Shown here: positions 27,114-33,998 of the stretch, in pieces
Layout of the letters: the number at the start of each line of letters is the position of its first letter
How positions within the stretch are numbered: position 1 is the first letter of the stretch
Assembly: GCF_900167345.1 (NCBI RefSeq)
Contig: NZ_FUXB01000010.1
Span: 100,831-164,830, forward strand
Origin: Vibrio cincinnatiensis DSM 19608
Lineage (GTDB): Bacteria > Pseudomonadota > Gammaproteobacteria > Enterobacterales > Vibrionaceae
Length of the DNA stretch: 64,000 bases
Direction of reading: 5' to 3'
Translations under genes and position numbers: made by a program
Notes under the pieces: generated by a model
The model's input: only the letters and a program-made list of their open reading frames with translations
What the model was told of the DNA's origin: nothing
The model's database searches: none

Positions 27114-27378
27114 TAAGAGAATTCAAGTACCTAGTGGTATTTTGTATCATCTCCTCAAAGGCTTTTTTTTCAGGAAGAAGATTTCTGAGATAGTTCTCGA
27201 TACTACGTGGCGAAGCCCGATCATCGAAAGGGATGTGTGGCGAAATTGGGAAACCAGTGTGTTTCCATTCATCTTCATAGATGAATGAGAACTCGGTTTC
27301 TGTCCCGACAGGAAGAATCAAACGACCAATTTTGGTATTCGTACCGATAAACACGTCTAACTGTTGTAACTTACTCAT
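27100..27378 (-). pseudogene. hipA: HipA N-terminal fragment
   Basis: Only 92 residues remain of a HipA-type kinase toxin (normally about 430). MSKLQQLDVFIGTNTKIGRLI, FSFIYEDEW, GFPISPHIPFDD and IENYLRNLLPE match the HipA couple domain, after which the frame ends and the kinase domain is missing. The start ATG at 27378 overlaps the hipB stop region (ATGAGTAA), the natural hipBA junction. With hipB also broken this is a dead toxin-antitoxin remnant. Confidence 0.75.
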
Positions 27379-27695
27379 ACCAACCGTCTTCATTGCTTCT
27401 CACGCTGTTTTCAACTTGGGAGGTTATTTGGCTATGTGGACGAACAAATAGGTTTAAATCGATAAGGCGTAAAGATAGCCCTAAGATGTCCATGAGGACG
27501 AGTACATTGGCAAAGGTGACACTGGTATCGCCTTTTTCTACTTTCATGACTGTTCTACGAGATAGGTTGGCTTTTGAAGCGAGATCATCATCTATCGGTG
27601 CGCTTTGAGCGAATGGCGCTCCCCAGCGTTTCCATACTGAACTCGGTATTCAAATCAGGCATAGGTTGTGTCTTTACCATCTTACCTTTTCTCAT
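27371..27695 (-). pseudogene. hipB: HipB-like antitoxin with a frameshift
   Basis: From ATG 27695 the frame encodes an N-terminal arm ending METLGSAIRSKRT and then hits TGA. The following bases, in another frame, continue the helix-turn-helix protein (IDDDLASKANLSRRTVMKVE, VLVLMDILGLSLRLID) to the TAA at 27371-27373. A small deletion at about residue 34 explains the shift, with roughly four residues missing between RSKRT and IDDDL. Operator-like ATAAGT repeats lie upstream. Confidence 0.7.
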
Positions 27696-27980
27696 AAGTG
27701 TCTTTTAATGTACTTTTGTCACTGTTGGGTTCGTCTTAACATATAAGTTCACTATAACTCACTTTTGTAGTGGCTGTATAAGAAATTATCTATAAGTGCA
27801 ATTTAAGTTACTTATGGTTGGTTTGCGAGTTTAATACCTCTCTTTGTTCTCTATGAGAGAGTTTTATCAGCCAGAAGGACACATTTGGCAACAGCGTAGT
27901 ATTCGGATTAGTATTGGAAGAAGGCAGAGAAGAGTACGTGATCGGAATGCTTGTCTGACCCAAAATCGTCAGGTACAAAA
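27696..27980. other. Spacer between hipB remnant and the tRNA terminator
   Basis: The first ~130 bases carry several ATAAGT/ACTTAT words, compatible with the old hipBA operator. A 69-codon plus-strand frame at 27844 has no recognisable similarity and poor start context, and is left out. Confidence 0.4.
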
Positions 27981-28011
27981 AAGGTTAGTAAACACTACGC
28001 TTACTAACCTT
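27981..28011 (-). terminator. Terminator of the ancestral tRNA gene
   Basis: AAGGTTAGTAA (27981-27991) and TTACTAACCTT (28001-28011) form a perfect 11-bp stem. On the minus strand the hairpin is followed by TTTTTTG. It lies 8 bases past the CCA end of the tRNA fragment, as a native tRNA terminator would. Confidence 0.85.
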
Positions 28012-28019
28012 CTAAAATT

Positions 28020-28040
28020 TGGTGGCCCTCCCAGACTCAA
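28020..28040 (-). other. tRNA 3' end fragment: attachment site of a genomic island
   Basis: On the minus strand the sequence is GAGTCTGGGAGGGCCACCA: end of the T-loop, 3' strand of the T-stem, 3' strand of the acceptor stem, discriminator A and CCA. The 5' three-quarters of a tRNA is absent (AAAATT precedes). AGGGCC-ACCA with a CTGGG T-stem fits the tRNA-Met (elongator) of Vibrio as I recall it, whose acceptor is GGCCCT. This is the short att copy left when an island inserts in a tRNA 3' end; the intact tRNA would lie at the other island end, not in the window. Confidence 0.7.
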
Positions 28041-28253
28041 TTTTGTATTTTAACTTATTGTTAAATAAAAGTTTTACTGGTTTTCATTTTATTCATTGGT
28101 ACATTTGGTGGTACATCACGAAGAAACCAACAGCATCGTTCTTTCAAAATCAGAGTGATTTACGAAAAATCTTGGCTAGATCACATTGCAATTAGCCTGA
28201 ACCTAATCGCTCCACTGTTTTGGATGAAAGCGTAACTATGTTGTTCTGCCGCT
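28041..28253. other. Island edge with GGTACAT direct repeats
   Basis: Two GGTACAT copies (28098-28104 and 28110-28116) lie 60-75 bases inside the island edge, resembling integrase arm-type sites. A frame without start codon runs to TAA near 28230 (end ISLNLIAPLFWMKA); I cannot assign it and see no integrase motif. Confidence 0.35.
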
Positions 28254-29507
28254 TCATTGACTTAACAGATCAGCATATATTCTTTCTTTAGATAAAAAAC
28301 GTCTTAAACGATCATCTTGCTGTCCTTGCTGTCCTTGCTGTCCTTGCTGTCCTTGCTGTCCTTGCTGTTCTTGCTGTTCTTGCTGTTCTTGGTGAGTTTG
28401 AGTTGCTTGAAGATTGTCGTTGGAATCTTGATCTACATTGCCCTCTTTAGCATTTTTTCGATTTTCCAATTCTCTATCGATCAACTTTTTAAGCTTGGCC
28501 TTAATCTCATTTTTTCCATCGCTGCCAGTAAGCTCGATCAACTTAGCCCAATCCACCTCACTGAATGTTAGTGTTTTTTCTTCTTTAGTCGTCTTTGGTA
28601 CTTTACCTTTTGCTTTGTCCCTTTTACTTCTATTGAATTTCTCAACCAATTTGTTTTCTAACTGTTTAAACGTGTCTGGATCGTTCGTCGCACAAAGTAC
28701 ATCGAAAATACACATGATTGTTTGCTTTTGCTTATCGATATCCTCTGTCATGGATAACCCGGTGTATGGGTATTTTTTTGTTAAATATCGGTAATACCGA
28801 TTGATTAACTCAGCGTCATCTGTTTTAAAGGCTTTTCTATCTGCATTTCTGTTAACGAAAACAGTCTCATATAGGTTTTCTATATCCTCAAGTAAGCGGT
28901 ATGTGCTTTTCTGTTCCCTTGGTGATCTTGAGGTGATGATGACTTCTAGTGCACTAACAAGATTCTCGTAGGTCGAGAGGTTTTTGTTTGGACAGATTTT
29001 GCTTAGCGGTTCTAGGTAGTCGGTGTCTTTAAGTAAGTATTTTACTGCTGAAAAACTTTGTGATTTGGATTGATCTTTTGACTCTGACTTGGCTTCGAAA
29101 GAAAATTCAGTTACAGGGTAGCTAAGCTCTGTGTTGCCTGTGTCAACTATGGCACGAGCGATAACAACAAAAAAGTAAAGGGCCCTTGGCTCTCTATCTA
29201 GCCATCCGATGTGATTGCTAAATTCATAACTAATCTCTCTTGATTGAGCAAAAAGCTCGTCAATACAATCGCCTAGTTTATATTCTTCCCTCTCGGATAA
29301 GTGTCCGCTATCTAGTTTTTCTCTCGCGATTCTTAATTTATTACTAATCAACTCACTTAATGTTAATTCAAGGTTAGCCTTCTTGTGATTATTAAGACTA
29401 GTAATTGTTTCGCTATATCCAAGTTCTGTTTCAATGATTCTAATATATCGTTTTAATTCGTTTTCAGTTGATTTTTTTATTAATTCTAAATAGCGATATG
29501 AACTCAT
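28254..29507 (-). CDS. Unknown 417-aa protein with C-terminal Gln/Gly repeat
   Basis: A soluble, highly charged, mostly helical protein with no signal peptide or membrane segment. Residues 1-~300 are Glu/Lys/Leu-rich. Residues ~300-365 are very basic (EKFNRSKRDKAKGKVPKTTK). Then comes a low-complexity stretch of QQE and QQG units and a final conserved-looking DDRLRRFLSKERIYADLLSQ tail. I recognise no family. It is the first gene inside the island edge, divergent from the Gp2-like cluster. In V. cholerae VSP-II, as I remember, this position holds the ddmABC defence genes, so an accessory defence role is a fair guess but not shown. Confidence 0.75.
   Translation of the reverse strand: MSSYRYLELIKKSTENELKRYIRIIETELGYSETITSLNNHKKANLELTLSELISNKLRIAREKLDSGHLSEREEYKLGDCIDELFAQSREISYEFSNHIGWLDREPRALYFFVVIARAIVDTGNTELSYPVTEFSFEAKSESKDQSKSQSFSAVKYLLKDTDYLEPLSKICPNKNLSTYENLVSALEVIITSRSPREQKSTYRLLEDIENLYETVFVNRNADRKAFKTDDAELINRYYRYLTKKYPYTGLSMTEDIDKQKQTIMCIFDVLCATNDPDTFKQLENKLVEKFNRSKRDKAKGKVPKTTKEEKTLTFSEVDWAKLIELTGSDGKNEIKAKLKKLIDRELENRKNAKEGNVDQDSNDNLQATQTHQEQQEQQEQQGQQGQQGQQGQQGQQDDRLRRFLSKERIYADLLSQ
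28317..28390. repeat. 9-bp tandem repeat inside the unknown gene
   Basis: About eight units of 9 bases: five of CTTGCTGTC type then three of TTGCTGTTC type. They encode Gln-Gly-Gln and Gln-Glu-Gln triplets near the C-terminus of the minus-strand protein. The unit is a multiple of three, so copy-number change would alter length without breaking the frame. Confidence 0.9.
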
Positions 29508-29972
29508 CCTGAATCCTTACGTAAGACTTTTGTGGGAATGTTGTAAGAAATATACAGGTTTTTTTACAGATTTACAGTGGTTTTTTTGTTTTTTAGTGTG
29601 GGATTGATGTTGTTTTTATGTTGGTTTTTGCCGTTTCTGTGTTTTCTTAATTAGTCAACTTTTTTTGGAAAAAAATTAGTGAGTGAGATTGACCTTTCAA
29701 ATGTTAATTTTATTTACTTGAATTCTTACTGCTATGTCAATCATTATATTAGCATGATTGAAATTTAATGTAATATTAATTTTTAAGTTTCGAGTTTGTG
29801 ATTTATGATGAAAGTAATATATGGGTGGTGAAATAGATGGTGTAAGTTGAGTTTGATATTATTATTGGCAATTGGATCTGAATTTATGCTATGGTTTTGG
29901 TGTGGAAGTTATTTTCAACTTGTTGGTATAGGTAATATACATAAACCCACCAACTACTAAAATTAACGTTAC
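29508..29972. other. AT-rich divergent spacer
   Basis: About 465 bases, strongly T-rich on the plus strand, without a credible gene. It holds an 8-bp perfect inverted repeat, TCAATCAT (29737-29744) and ATGATTGA (29754-29761), a possible operator for the AlpA-type or another island regulator. Promoters of the unknown gene and of the Gp2 cluster must lie here. The AT-richness and adjacency to Rep-like genes also leave room for a replication origin. Confidence 0.5.
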
Positions 29973-30005
29973 TCCCTGTGTGTATGAGAGACACACGAAT
30001 AGGGA
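29973..30005 (+). promoter_or_regulatory. Hairpin before Gp2-like gene 1
   Basis: TCCCTGTGTGT (29973-29983) pairs with ACACAC (29991-29996) and AGGGA (30001-30005), with a 4-nt bulge and 7-nt loop. AGGGA is the only good Shine-Dalgarno before ATG 30016, so it would be masked in the mRNA. Confidence 0.5.
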
Positions 30006-30015
30006 TAACAACACC

Positions 30016-30651
30016 ATGAATCACCAGTACACATCTGAAGACAAGTTCAATAACTACGACCTACCTCAACCAACAAAACGAAAGCAACGATTCTTCTATC
30101 GTAAGTTTTACCTCTACAAGATTTCTCAATTGATAGAGAAAGCATTGAAGTATCATCCTAGGCTATCCGTCTTTCGGATAGACCTACACTTACCCGAAGA
30201 TTTCGATGATGCAGATTCGAAAGTCATCACTCGATTCTTCAAATCTCTAAATGCCAAACTGGACGTAGATATAAAACGTAAAGAGAAAAGCTGGGGAAGG
30301 GGGTTAAAGAACAAGACCAGTTACATCTGGGCAAAAGAGAAGAATACCTCTGAGCAGTACCACTACCACGTTGCACTCTTCCTGAACAAAGATATCTATT
30401 ATCAACTCGGGGATGTAGGAGCGTCAGACGGCTCTCTAGCCGACTTGATTAAGCGAGCTTGGTGCAGTGCTATCAAACAGGAGAAACCAGCACTAGTTCA
30501 TTTCTGCAAAAATGGTGTGTATCGCTTAAACCTGAAAGCATCAGATATTGAACAATCGAAGAATGAGCTATTCAAAAGGGTGTGCTATTTCGCGAAACCT
30601 AACTCAAAGGTATACGAAGGGACTATGAGAAACTTCGCAACTAGCTCTTAA
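30016..30651 (+). CDS. Inovirus Gp2-like (YagK/YfjJ family) HUH protein, copy 1
   Basis: 211 residues from ATG 30016; GTG 29980 would put the start inside the hairpin. The family, often annotated inovirus-type Gp2, resembles replication initiators of filamentous phages. RIDLHLP (~52-58), SYIWAKEK and YHYHVALFLNKD give the His-hydrophobic-His (HUH) metal site. VCYFAKP near the C-terminus carries the tyrosine I take to be the DNA nucleophile. It is the only one of three tandem paralogues keeping all these residues. Likely role: nicking or rolling-circle replication of an island DNA form; not proven. Confidence 0.8.
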   Translation: MNHQYTSEDKFNNYDLPQPTKRKQRFFYRKFYLYKISQLIEKALKYHPRLSVFRIDLHLPEDFDDADSKVITRFFKSLNAKLDVDIKRKEKSWGRGLKNKTSYIWAKEKNTSEQYHYHVALFLNKDIYYQLGDVGASDGSLADLIKRAWCSAIKQEKPALVHFCKNGVYRLNLKASDIEQSKNELFKRVCYFAKPNSKVYEGTMRNFATSS

Positions 30652-30677
30652 TCCCCTTAAAAATTACGTTGGAAACA

Positions 30678-30710
30678 GTTCCTGTGGGAATCACAACAAA
30701 CCACAGGAAC
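30678..30710 (+). promoter_or_regulatory. Hairpin before Gp2-like gene 2
   Basis: GTTCCTGTGG (30678-30687) and CCACAGGAAC (30701-30710) are perfect 10-bp arms with a 13-nt loop. AGGA in the 3' arm is the Shine-Dalgarno, 8 bases before ATG 30716. Confidence 0.6.
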
Positions 30711-30715
30711 CAATC

Positions 30716-31384
30716 ATGACTCATCAACTCAACGTGGCTCATCAACGAGCCCACATCATCACTCATGATAGAACATTCAATGGGAAACCACTCTACTACT
30801 TTGAAGATGGTCTCGTTCTCGAATACCTAGAGAAGACCGACCGAGTACTGACTGAAGCACTAAATCAATATCCAAGAATCTATGCTGTTCACATCAACCT
30901 AAATCTACCGAGTGACTTTGAGGGTGATTACCTAGCGGTGTTTGCTCATTTCTTTCGTATTTTAGAATCGGAGACTAATGAGCTCTGTAGAGACAAATAC
31001 ACCGACAGAACTTATCAATACCAGCAAACGGTCATTCGCTATATCTGGACGAAGGCGAGTGAGTCCGCCAGCCAGCATCATCATCTTATCTTGCTCTTTG
31101 ATAGGGATATCTTTCAAAACTTAGGCACTGGACGAGAGGGATGGGGGCGTTTTATCTACAAAAAAGTGAGGAAGACATGGGATAGGGTGGTTGAAGCTAA
31201 TTACAGCCACCCATGCTCTGGATTAGCGTATTCCCCGACTAATGAGGGCTTTGAACTATTCTCCGATACAGAATCGTTTCCGTTGCAGTTAAACGAATTC
31301 TTCTATCGAATCAGTCGTCTCGCGAAGCCCATTACCAACTTGAACGATCACCGGAACAAGGGCTTTGGTTGCAGTCACGACTGA
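30716..31384 (+). CDS. Inovirus Gp2-like HUH protein, copy 2
   Basis: 222 residues, paralogous to copies 1 and 3 (shared AVHINLNLPSDFEGD, RYIWTKASES). The HUH site is HHH in QHHHLILLFDRD, so both metal histidines remain. At the position of the catalytic tyrosine in copy 1 (VCYFAKP) it has arginine (ISRLAKP). Metal and DNA binding may therefore persist without covalent cleavage. ATG 30716 follows a hairpin holding the ribosome binding site. The stop lies 62 bases before gene 3. Confidence 0.78.
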   Translation: MTHQLNVAHQRAHIITHDRTFNGKPLYYFEDGLVLEYLEKTDRVLTEALNQYPRIYAVHINLNLPSDFEGDYLAVFAHFFRILESETNELCRDKYTDRTYQYQQTVIRYIWTKASESASQHHHLILLFDRDIFQNLGTGREGWGRFIYKKVRKTWDRVVEANYSHPCSGLAYSPTNEGFELFSDTESFPLQLNEFFYRISRLAKPITNLNDHRNKGFGCSHD

Positions 31385-31403
31385 CCTTAAAAAAATACAA
31401 CGC

Positions 31404-31443
31404 GAGTAATGCCTATGTCATTAACACACAAAAGGTATTACTC
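31404..31443 (+). promoter_or_regulatory. Hairpin before Gp2-like gene 3
   Basis: GAGTAATGCCT (31404-31414) and AGGTATTACTC (31433-31443) form an 11-bp stem with one G-T pair and an 18-nt loop. The AGG Shine-Dalgarno lies in the stem, directly before ATG 31444. Confidence 0.6.
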
Positions 31444-32040
31444 ATGGCGAATAGAACCTACCTTCCAAGCATTACCCTGGATAGAACGTTTGAAGATTAC
31501 CCGCTGTATTACAGCGACAAGGGGTTATACGAATCAGCACTGACCTCAATGGTCGATGTCTTTGAACAGGCACTCAGTCAGTTTGACATCGCTCTCGCTA
31601 CACGTCTGGACTTATACCTGCCTAAAGATCATCAAGACACTGATCTCAGTACCCTTAAGGACTACTTTGAAATCTTAAAAGAGAAGCTGAACACCGATTC
31701 GTTGCATTACGTGTGGCGTAAGCGAGCGGATAGCCGTTCGCACCATTATCAAGTGATGTTGTTTACTGATTATAAACAGCATTTTGGTGATGTTATTTCC
31801 ATGGACAAGCGTAATGAAATTGTGGGGCATCTGAAAACAGCTTGGGGAGAAACGATGAAAAAGCACTACAAAGGTAATGAGCGTTCAATGGTCCAACTGA
31901 ACGACCGAGGGAATTATAGCTTGGGCACACGCTGTAAGAGCACAGACACTGACATAAAGAACTGCGTCTATAAACGGATGAGCAGTCTTGCTGAAGCGTG
32001 GCAAGAAAAGCGTTATTTCTTTGGCTCTAGCTTGGAGTAG
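31444..32040 (+). CDS. Inovirus Gp2-like protein, copy 3 (catalytically degenerate)
   Basis: 198 residues from ATG 31444; the longer frame upstream runs into gene 2 and the hairpin. Family features remain (ATRLDLYLPKDHQD, HYVWRKRADS), but the metal site reads HYQ (HHYQVMLF) instead of H-x-H, and the tyrosine position is serine (RMSSLAEA). Both catalytic features seem lost, although the frame is intact. It may have become a DNA-binding regulator, or it may be decaying. Confidence 0.72.
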   Translation: MANRTYLPSITLDRTFEDYPLYYSDKGLYESALTSMVDVFEQALSQFDIALATRLDLYLPKDHQDTDLSTLKDYFEILKEKLNTDSLHYVWRKRADSRSHHYQVMLFTDYKQHFGDVISMDKRNEIVGHLKTAWGETMKKHYKGNERSMVQLNDRGNYSLGTRCKSTDTDIKNCVYKRMSSLAEAWQEKRYFFGSSLE

Positions 32041-32074
32041 ACCGACTGCATTTTTTTACAGTTGCGGCTTATCA

Positions 32075-32107
32075 CATGGGTATATACAAGAGGAGACAAT
32101 TCCCATG
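32075..32107 (+). promoter_or_regulatory. Inverted repeat over the alpA start
   Basis: CATGGG (32075-32080) and CCCATG (32102-32107) are perfect 6-bp arms. The 3' arm contains the alpA start codon and the loop holds GAGGAG. Weaker than the three hairpins before the Gp2 genes. Confidence 0.4.
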
Positions 32108-32305
32108 AGATTTCTACGACTAAAAGAAGTGATGTCACTAACAGGACTAGGCCGTTCAACTATCTACAAGTTCATGGCTGATGACACCGATTTTCCTAAA
32201 AGTGTCCCACTCGGCGGACGAGCGGTAGCTTGGGTCGAAAGTGAAATCGAGGAATGGATGGAGCAACGTCTAGCACTGCGAGACAACCAAGAATCCTTTC
32301 AGTAA
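32105..32305 (+). CDS. alpA: AlpA-family regulator/excisionase
   Basis: A 66-residue MerR-like DNA-binding protein of the AlpA family, found on P4-like satellites and VSP islands, where it activates excision or island genes. MRFLRLKEVMSLTGLGRSTIYKFM is the characteristic helix-turn-helix, followed by FPKSVPLGGRAVAWVESEIEEWM. I use ATG 32105 after GAGGAG; the longer frame from 31988 lies inside gene 3. Confidence 0.88.
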   Translation: MRFLRLKEVMSLTGLGRSTIYKFMADDTDFPKSVPLGGRAVAWVESEIEEWMEQRLALRDNQESFQ

Positions 32306-32371
32306 CACAAACATCAACAGGGCGCTGGCTAAGCAAAGTCATGCGCTCTTTTTCAATTAGAGAGATAAAAA

Positions 32372-32818
32372 ATGAGCTATTCAATTTACGTAGACGGCGC
32401 AGCACCAAACAATCAACACGTCTGTATGCGAGGTGGTATAGGGCTGGTGGTCATGGATGAAGACAATGAGATAGTCCATGAAGAGAGCATCACCATTGAC
32501 CGAGAGACGGATTGTGCGGAACTGGAGTTACTGGCATTTATCGAAGGGCTGGAGTATGCCGAAGATGGTGATGTTATCTATTCAGATAATGATTACTGTG
32601 TTAAAGGTTTCAACATTTGGCTTGATGACTGGAAAGACCGAGGGTGGCGTAAAGCGAATAAGAAGCCGGTTAAGCATCGGCAACTCTGGAAACAAGTCGA
32701 TGAACTGCGTTCTAGAAAGTATGTCGAGGTAATTAAAGTCAAAGCTCATTCTGGTGTTAGAGGGAATGAGATAGCGGATTCGTTAGCAGTTGATGCTGCT
32801 AGGAGTGATATCGATTGA
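32372..32818 (+). CDS. rnhA: Ribonuclease HI family protein
   Basis: A 148-residue RNase H that degrades RNA in RNA-DNA hybrids. The four acidic catalytic residues are visible: Asp8 (YVDGAAP), Glu50 (DCAELEL), Asp72 (YSDNDYC) and Asp136 (NEIADSLA), plus KAHSGVRGN. This is an island copy beside alpA, the same pairing I remember for VC0497-VC0498 of VSP-II, not the housekeeping rnhA. It might assist replication of an excised island. Confidence 0.88.
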   Translation: MSYSIYVDGAAPNNQHVCMRGGIGLVVMDEDNEIVHEESITIDRETDCAELELLAFIEGLEYAEDGDVIYSDNDYCVKGFNIWLDDWKDRGWRKANKKPVKHRQLWKQVDELRSRKYVEVIKVKAHSGVRGNEIADSLAVDAARSDID

Positions 32819-32910
32819 TGTAACAATGCGGTTTGTAGGCTCAATCTAACAAGCCGCTATTGGCTGTGATTTGCGTTTTTCTAGATAACATATATCTGAA
32901 GGTGGATGCG

Positions 32911-33027
32911 ATGAGGAAGCGAGAGTGGGCATTAGACTTCAATTTACACATTTGGCTTTCTAGCACTCTTGTTAAGAAGATCATGAACAGCCTCTCAGGC
33001 AACTCGCTGCGATCCATGGAAGGCTAA
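32911..33027 (+). CDS. Possible 38-aa peptide
   Basis: ATG 32911 is preceded by GAAGGTGG and the frame runs to TAA 33025-33027 with a basic start and mixed content. No family is recognised; it may be the remains of a gene cut by neighbouring IS activity. The rest of 32819-33126 shows nothing further. Confidence 0.25.
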   Translation: MRKREWALDFNLHIWLSSTLVKKIMNSLSGNSLRSMEG

Positions 33028-33130
33028 ATTGATCACCTTTGAGTTATGTTATGCCCTCGTAGGCTAATAGTATTTTGAGGATAGGTCAGCCTCATCTCGC
33101 GATTTATTTTTGACAGAATGTTTTAAGAAT

Positions 33131-33927
33131 CTATCCCAAAAGGGATTTATTCCAAACAATGAGGCCACAAGAAAAATGCAGCATGGCCTCGTAGTTTTCA
33201 ATTTTCTTTTCCCAACGAACAAGCAATCTACGATAACGGTTTAGCCAGCTATGAGTTCGCTCCACAACCCAACGATGAGCCTTAAAATCATCCGATTGTT
33301 TTAAGCTCGCGGCCTCTTCAGCACGTGATTGAACATGGGGAATGTAGTTCAAAGCGACCAACTCATCGTGTAACAACTGCCCTGTATACCCTTTGTCTAG
33401 ATACAATGGCACTTTCAATGGTGGACGATAGCACTCTAATGCATCTAAAGTTTGCAGTACCAACTTGATGTCGTGGACGTTCGCACCATCGCTGACAACG
33501 GCAAGTGGCAATCCATTCGCATCCGTCAATAAACTGCGTTTTACGCCTTGTTTCGCTCTATCTGTTGGGTTCTTGCCTGCTTTTTTGAGTCCGCTAAAGG
33601 CGCTTTTGTTTGGCAACCATCCAATGATATCGCACGCCAATCAACACCCTCGTAAATCAGGCCATTCTGCCAAAATCGTTCAAAGACACCTGCATCTCGC
33701 CACTCTTGAAAACGACGATGTGCAGAGCTAGAGGTGCAAATACCTGTCGCGTTAAGTGCATTCCACTGACAACCAGTTCTGAGAACAAAAAGAATGCCGT
33801 TCATCGCATCACGGTTATCGACACGTTTTCGATGCGTACCGAGAGGATGGTTGGTCTTGTGAACGGGCAACAATGGCTCTATTTTTTCCCAGAGCGCATC
33901 GGAGGTTAAGTATTGTGTTGAACTCAT
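33131..33927 (-). CDS. IS5-family transposase made by -1 frameshifting
   Basis: Frame A runs from ATG 33927 to a stop at 33541 (128 aa) and carries the N-terminal part with the first catalytic Asp in AISLDGCQTK. Frame B continues to TAG 33131 with the second Asp (VSDGANVHD) and the Glu region (WVVERTHSWLNRYR). They meet at the slippery heptamer A_AAA_AAG (minus strand of 33586-33580). A -1 slip there gives an unbroken ~265-residue DDE transposase. The apparent start of frame B is not functional by itself. Confidence 0.85.
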
Positions 33928-33939
33928 TTACAGTATTTT

Positions 33940-33975
33940 CAATAGGTGTTGATTTAACTCAGACAACACCTATTG
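33940..33975. repeat. 12-bp inverted repeat at the IS5 right end
   Basis: CAATAGGTGTTG (33940-33951) and CAACACCTATTG (33964-33975) are perfect arms; the outer arm overlaps the right terminal repeat. It lies in the transposase leader and may limit read-in transcription or bind transposase. Confidence 0.7.
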
Positions 33976-33998
33976 AGATAGGTTCTAAGTGCTATTCG

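Larger units (their letters stand above)
33127..33985. mobile_element. IS5-family insertion sequence (IS427/IS1031-like)
   Basis: 859 bp with imperfect terminal repeats (GAATCTATCCCAAAAGG at the left; the right end inverted reads GAACCTATCTCAATAGG) and a 3-bp target duplication TAA (33124-33126 and 33986-33988), a TNA target as expected for this group. It encodes one transposase in two overlapping frames. It lies 13 bases beyond the end of the GntR gene. Confidence 0.85.

Noticed and set aside
28020..28040. A complete tRNA gene on the minus strand
   Set aside because: Only the T-arm end, acceptor 3' strand and CCA are present; anticodon and D arms are missing, so it is an att remnant.
27844..28053. 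69-codon plus-strand frame running across the tRNA terminator
   Set aside because: It overlaps the terminator and att fragment and shows no family features.
28041..28253. Integrase gene remnant at the island edge
   Set aside because: No tyrosine-recombinase motif (R, HxxR, Y) can be read in any frame; only arm-type-like repeats are visible.
28317..28390. CRISPR-like array
   Set aside because: The units are 9 bp, contiguous and coding, with no spacers; no cas genes are present in the window.
28317..28571. Leucine-rich plus-strand frame over the tandem repeat
   Set aside because: It is the antisense reading of the Gln/Gly repeat in the larger minus-strand gene.
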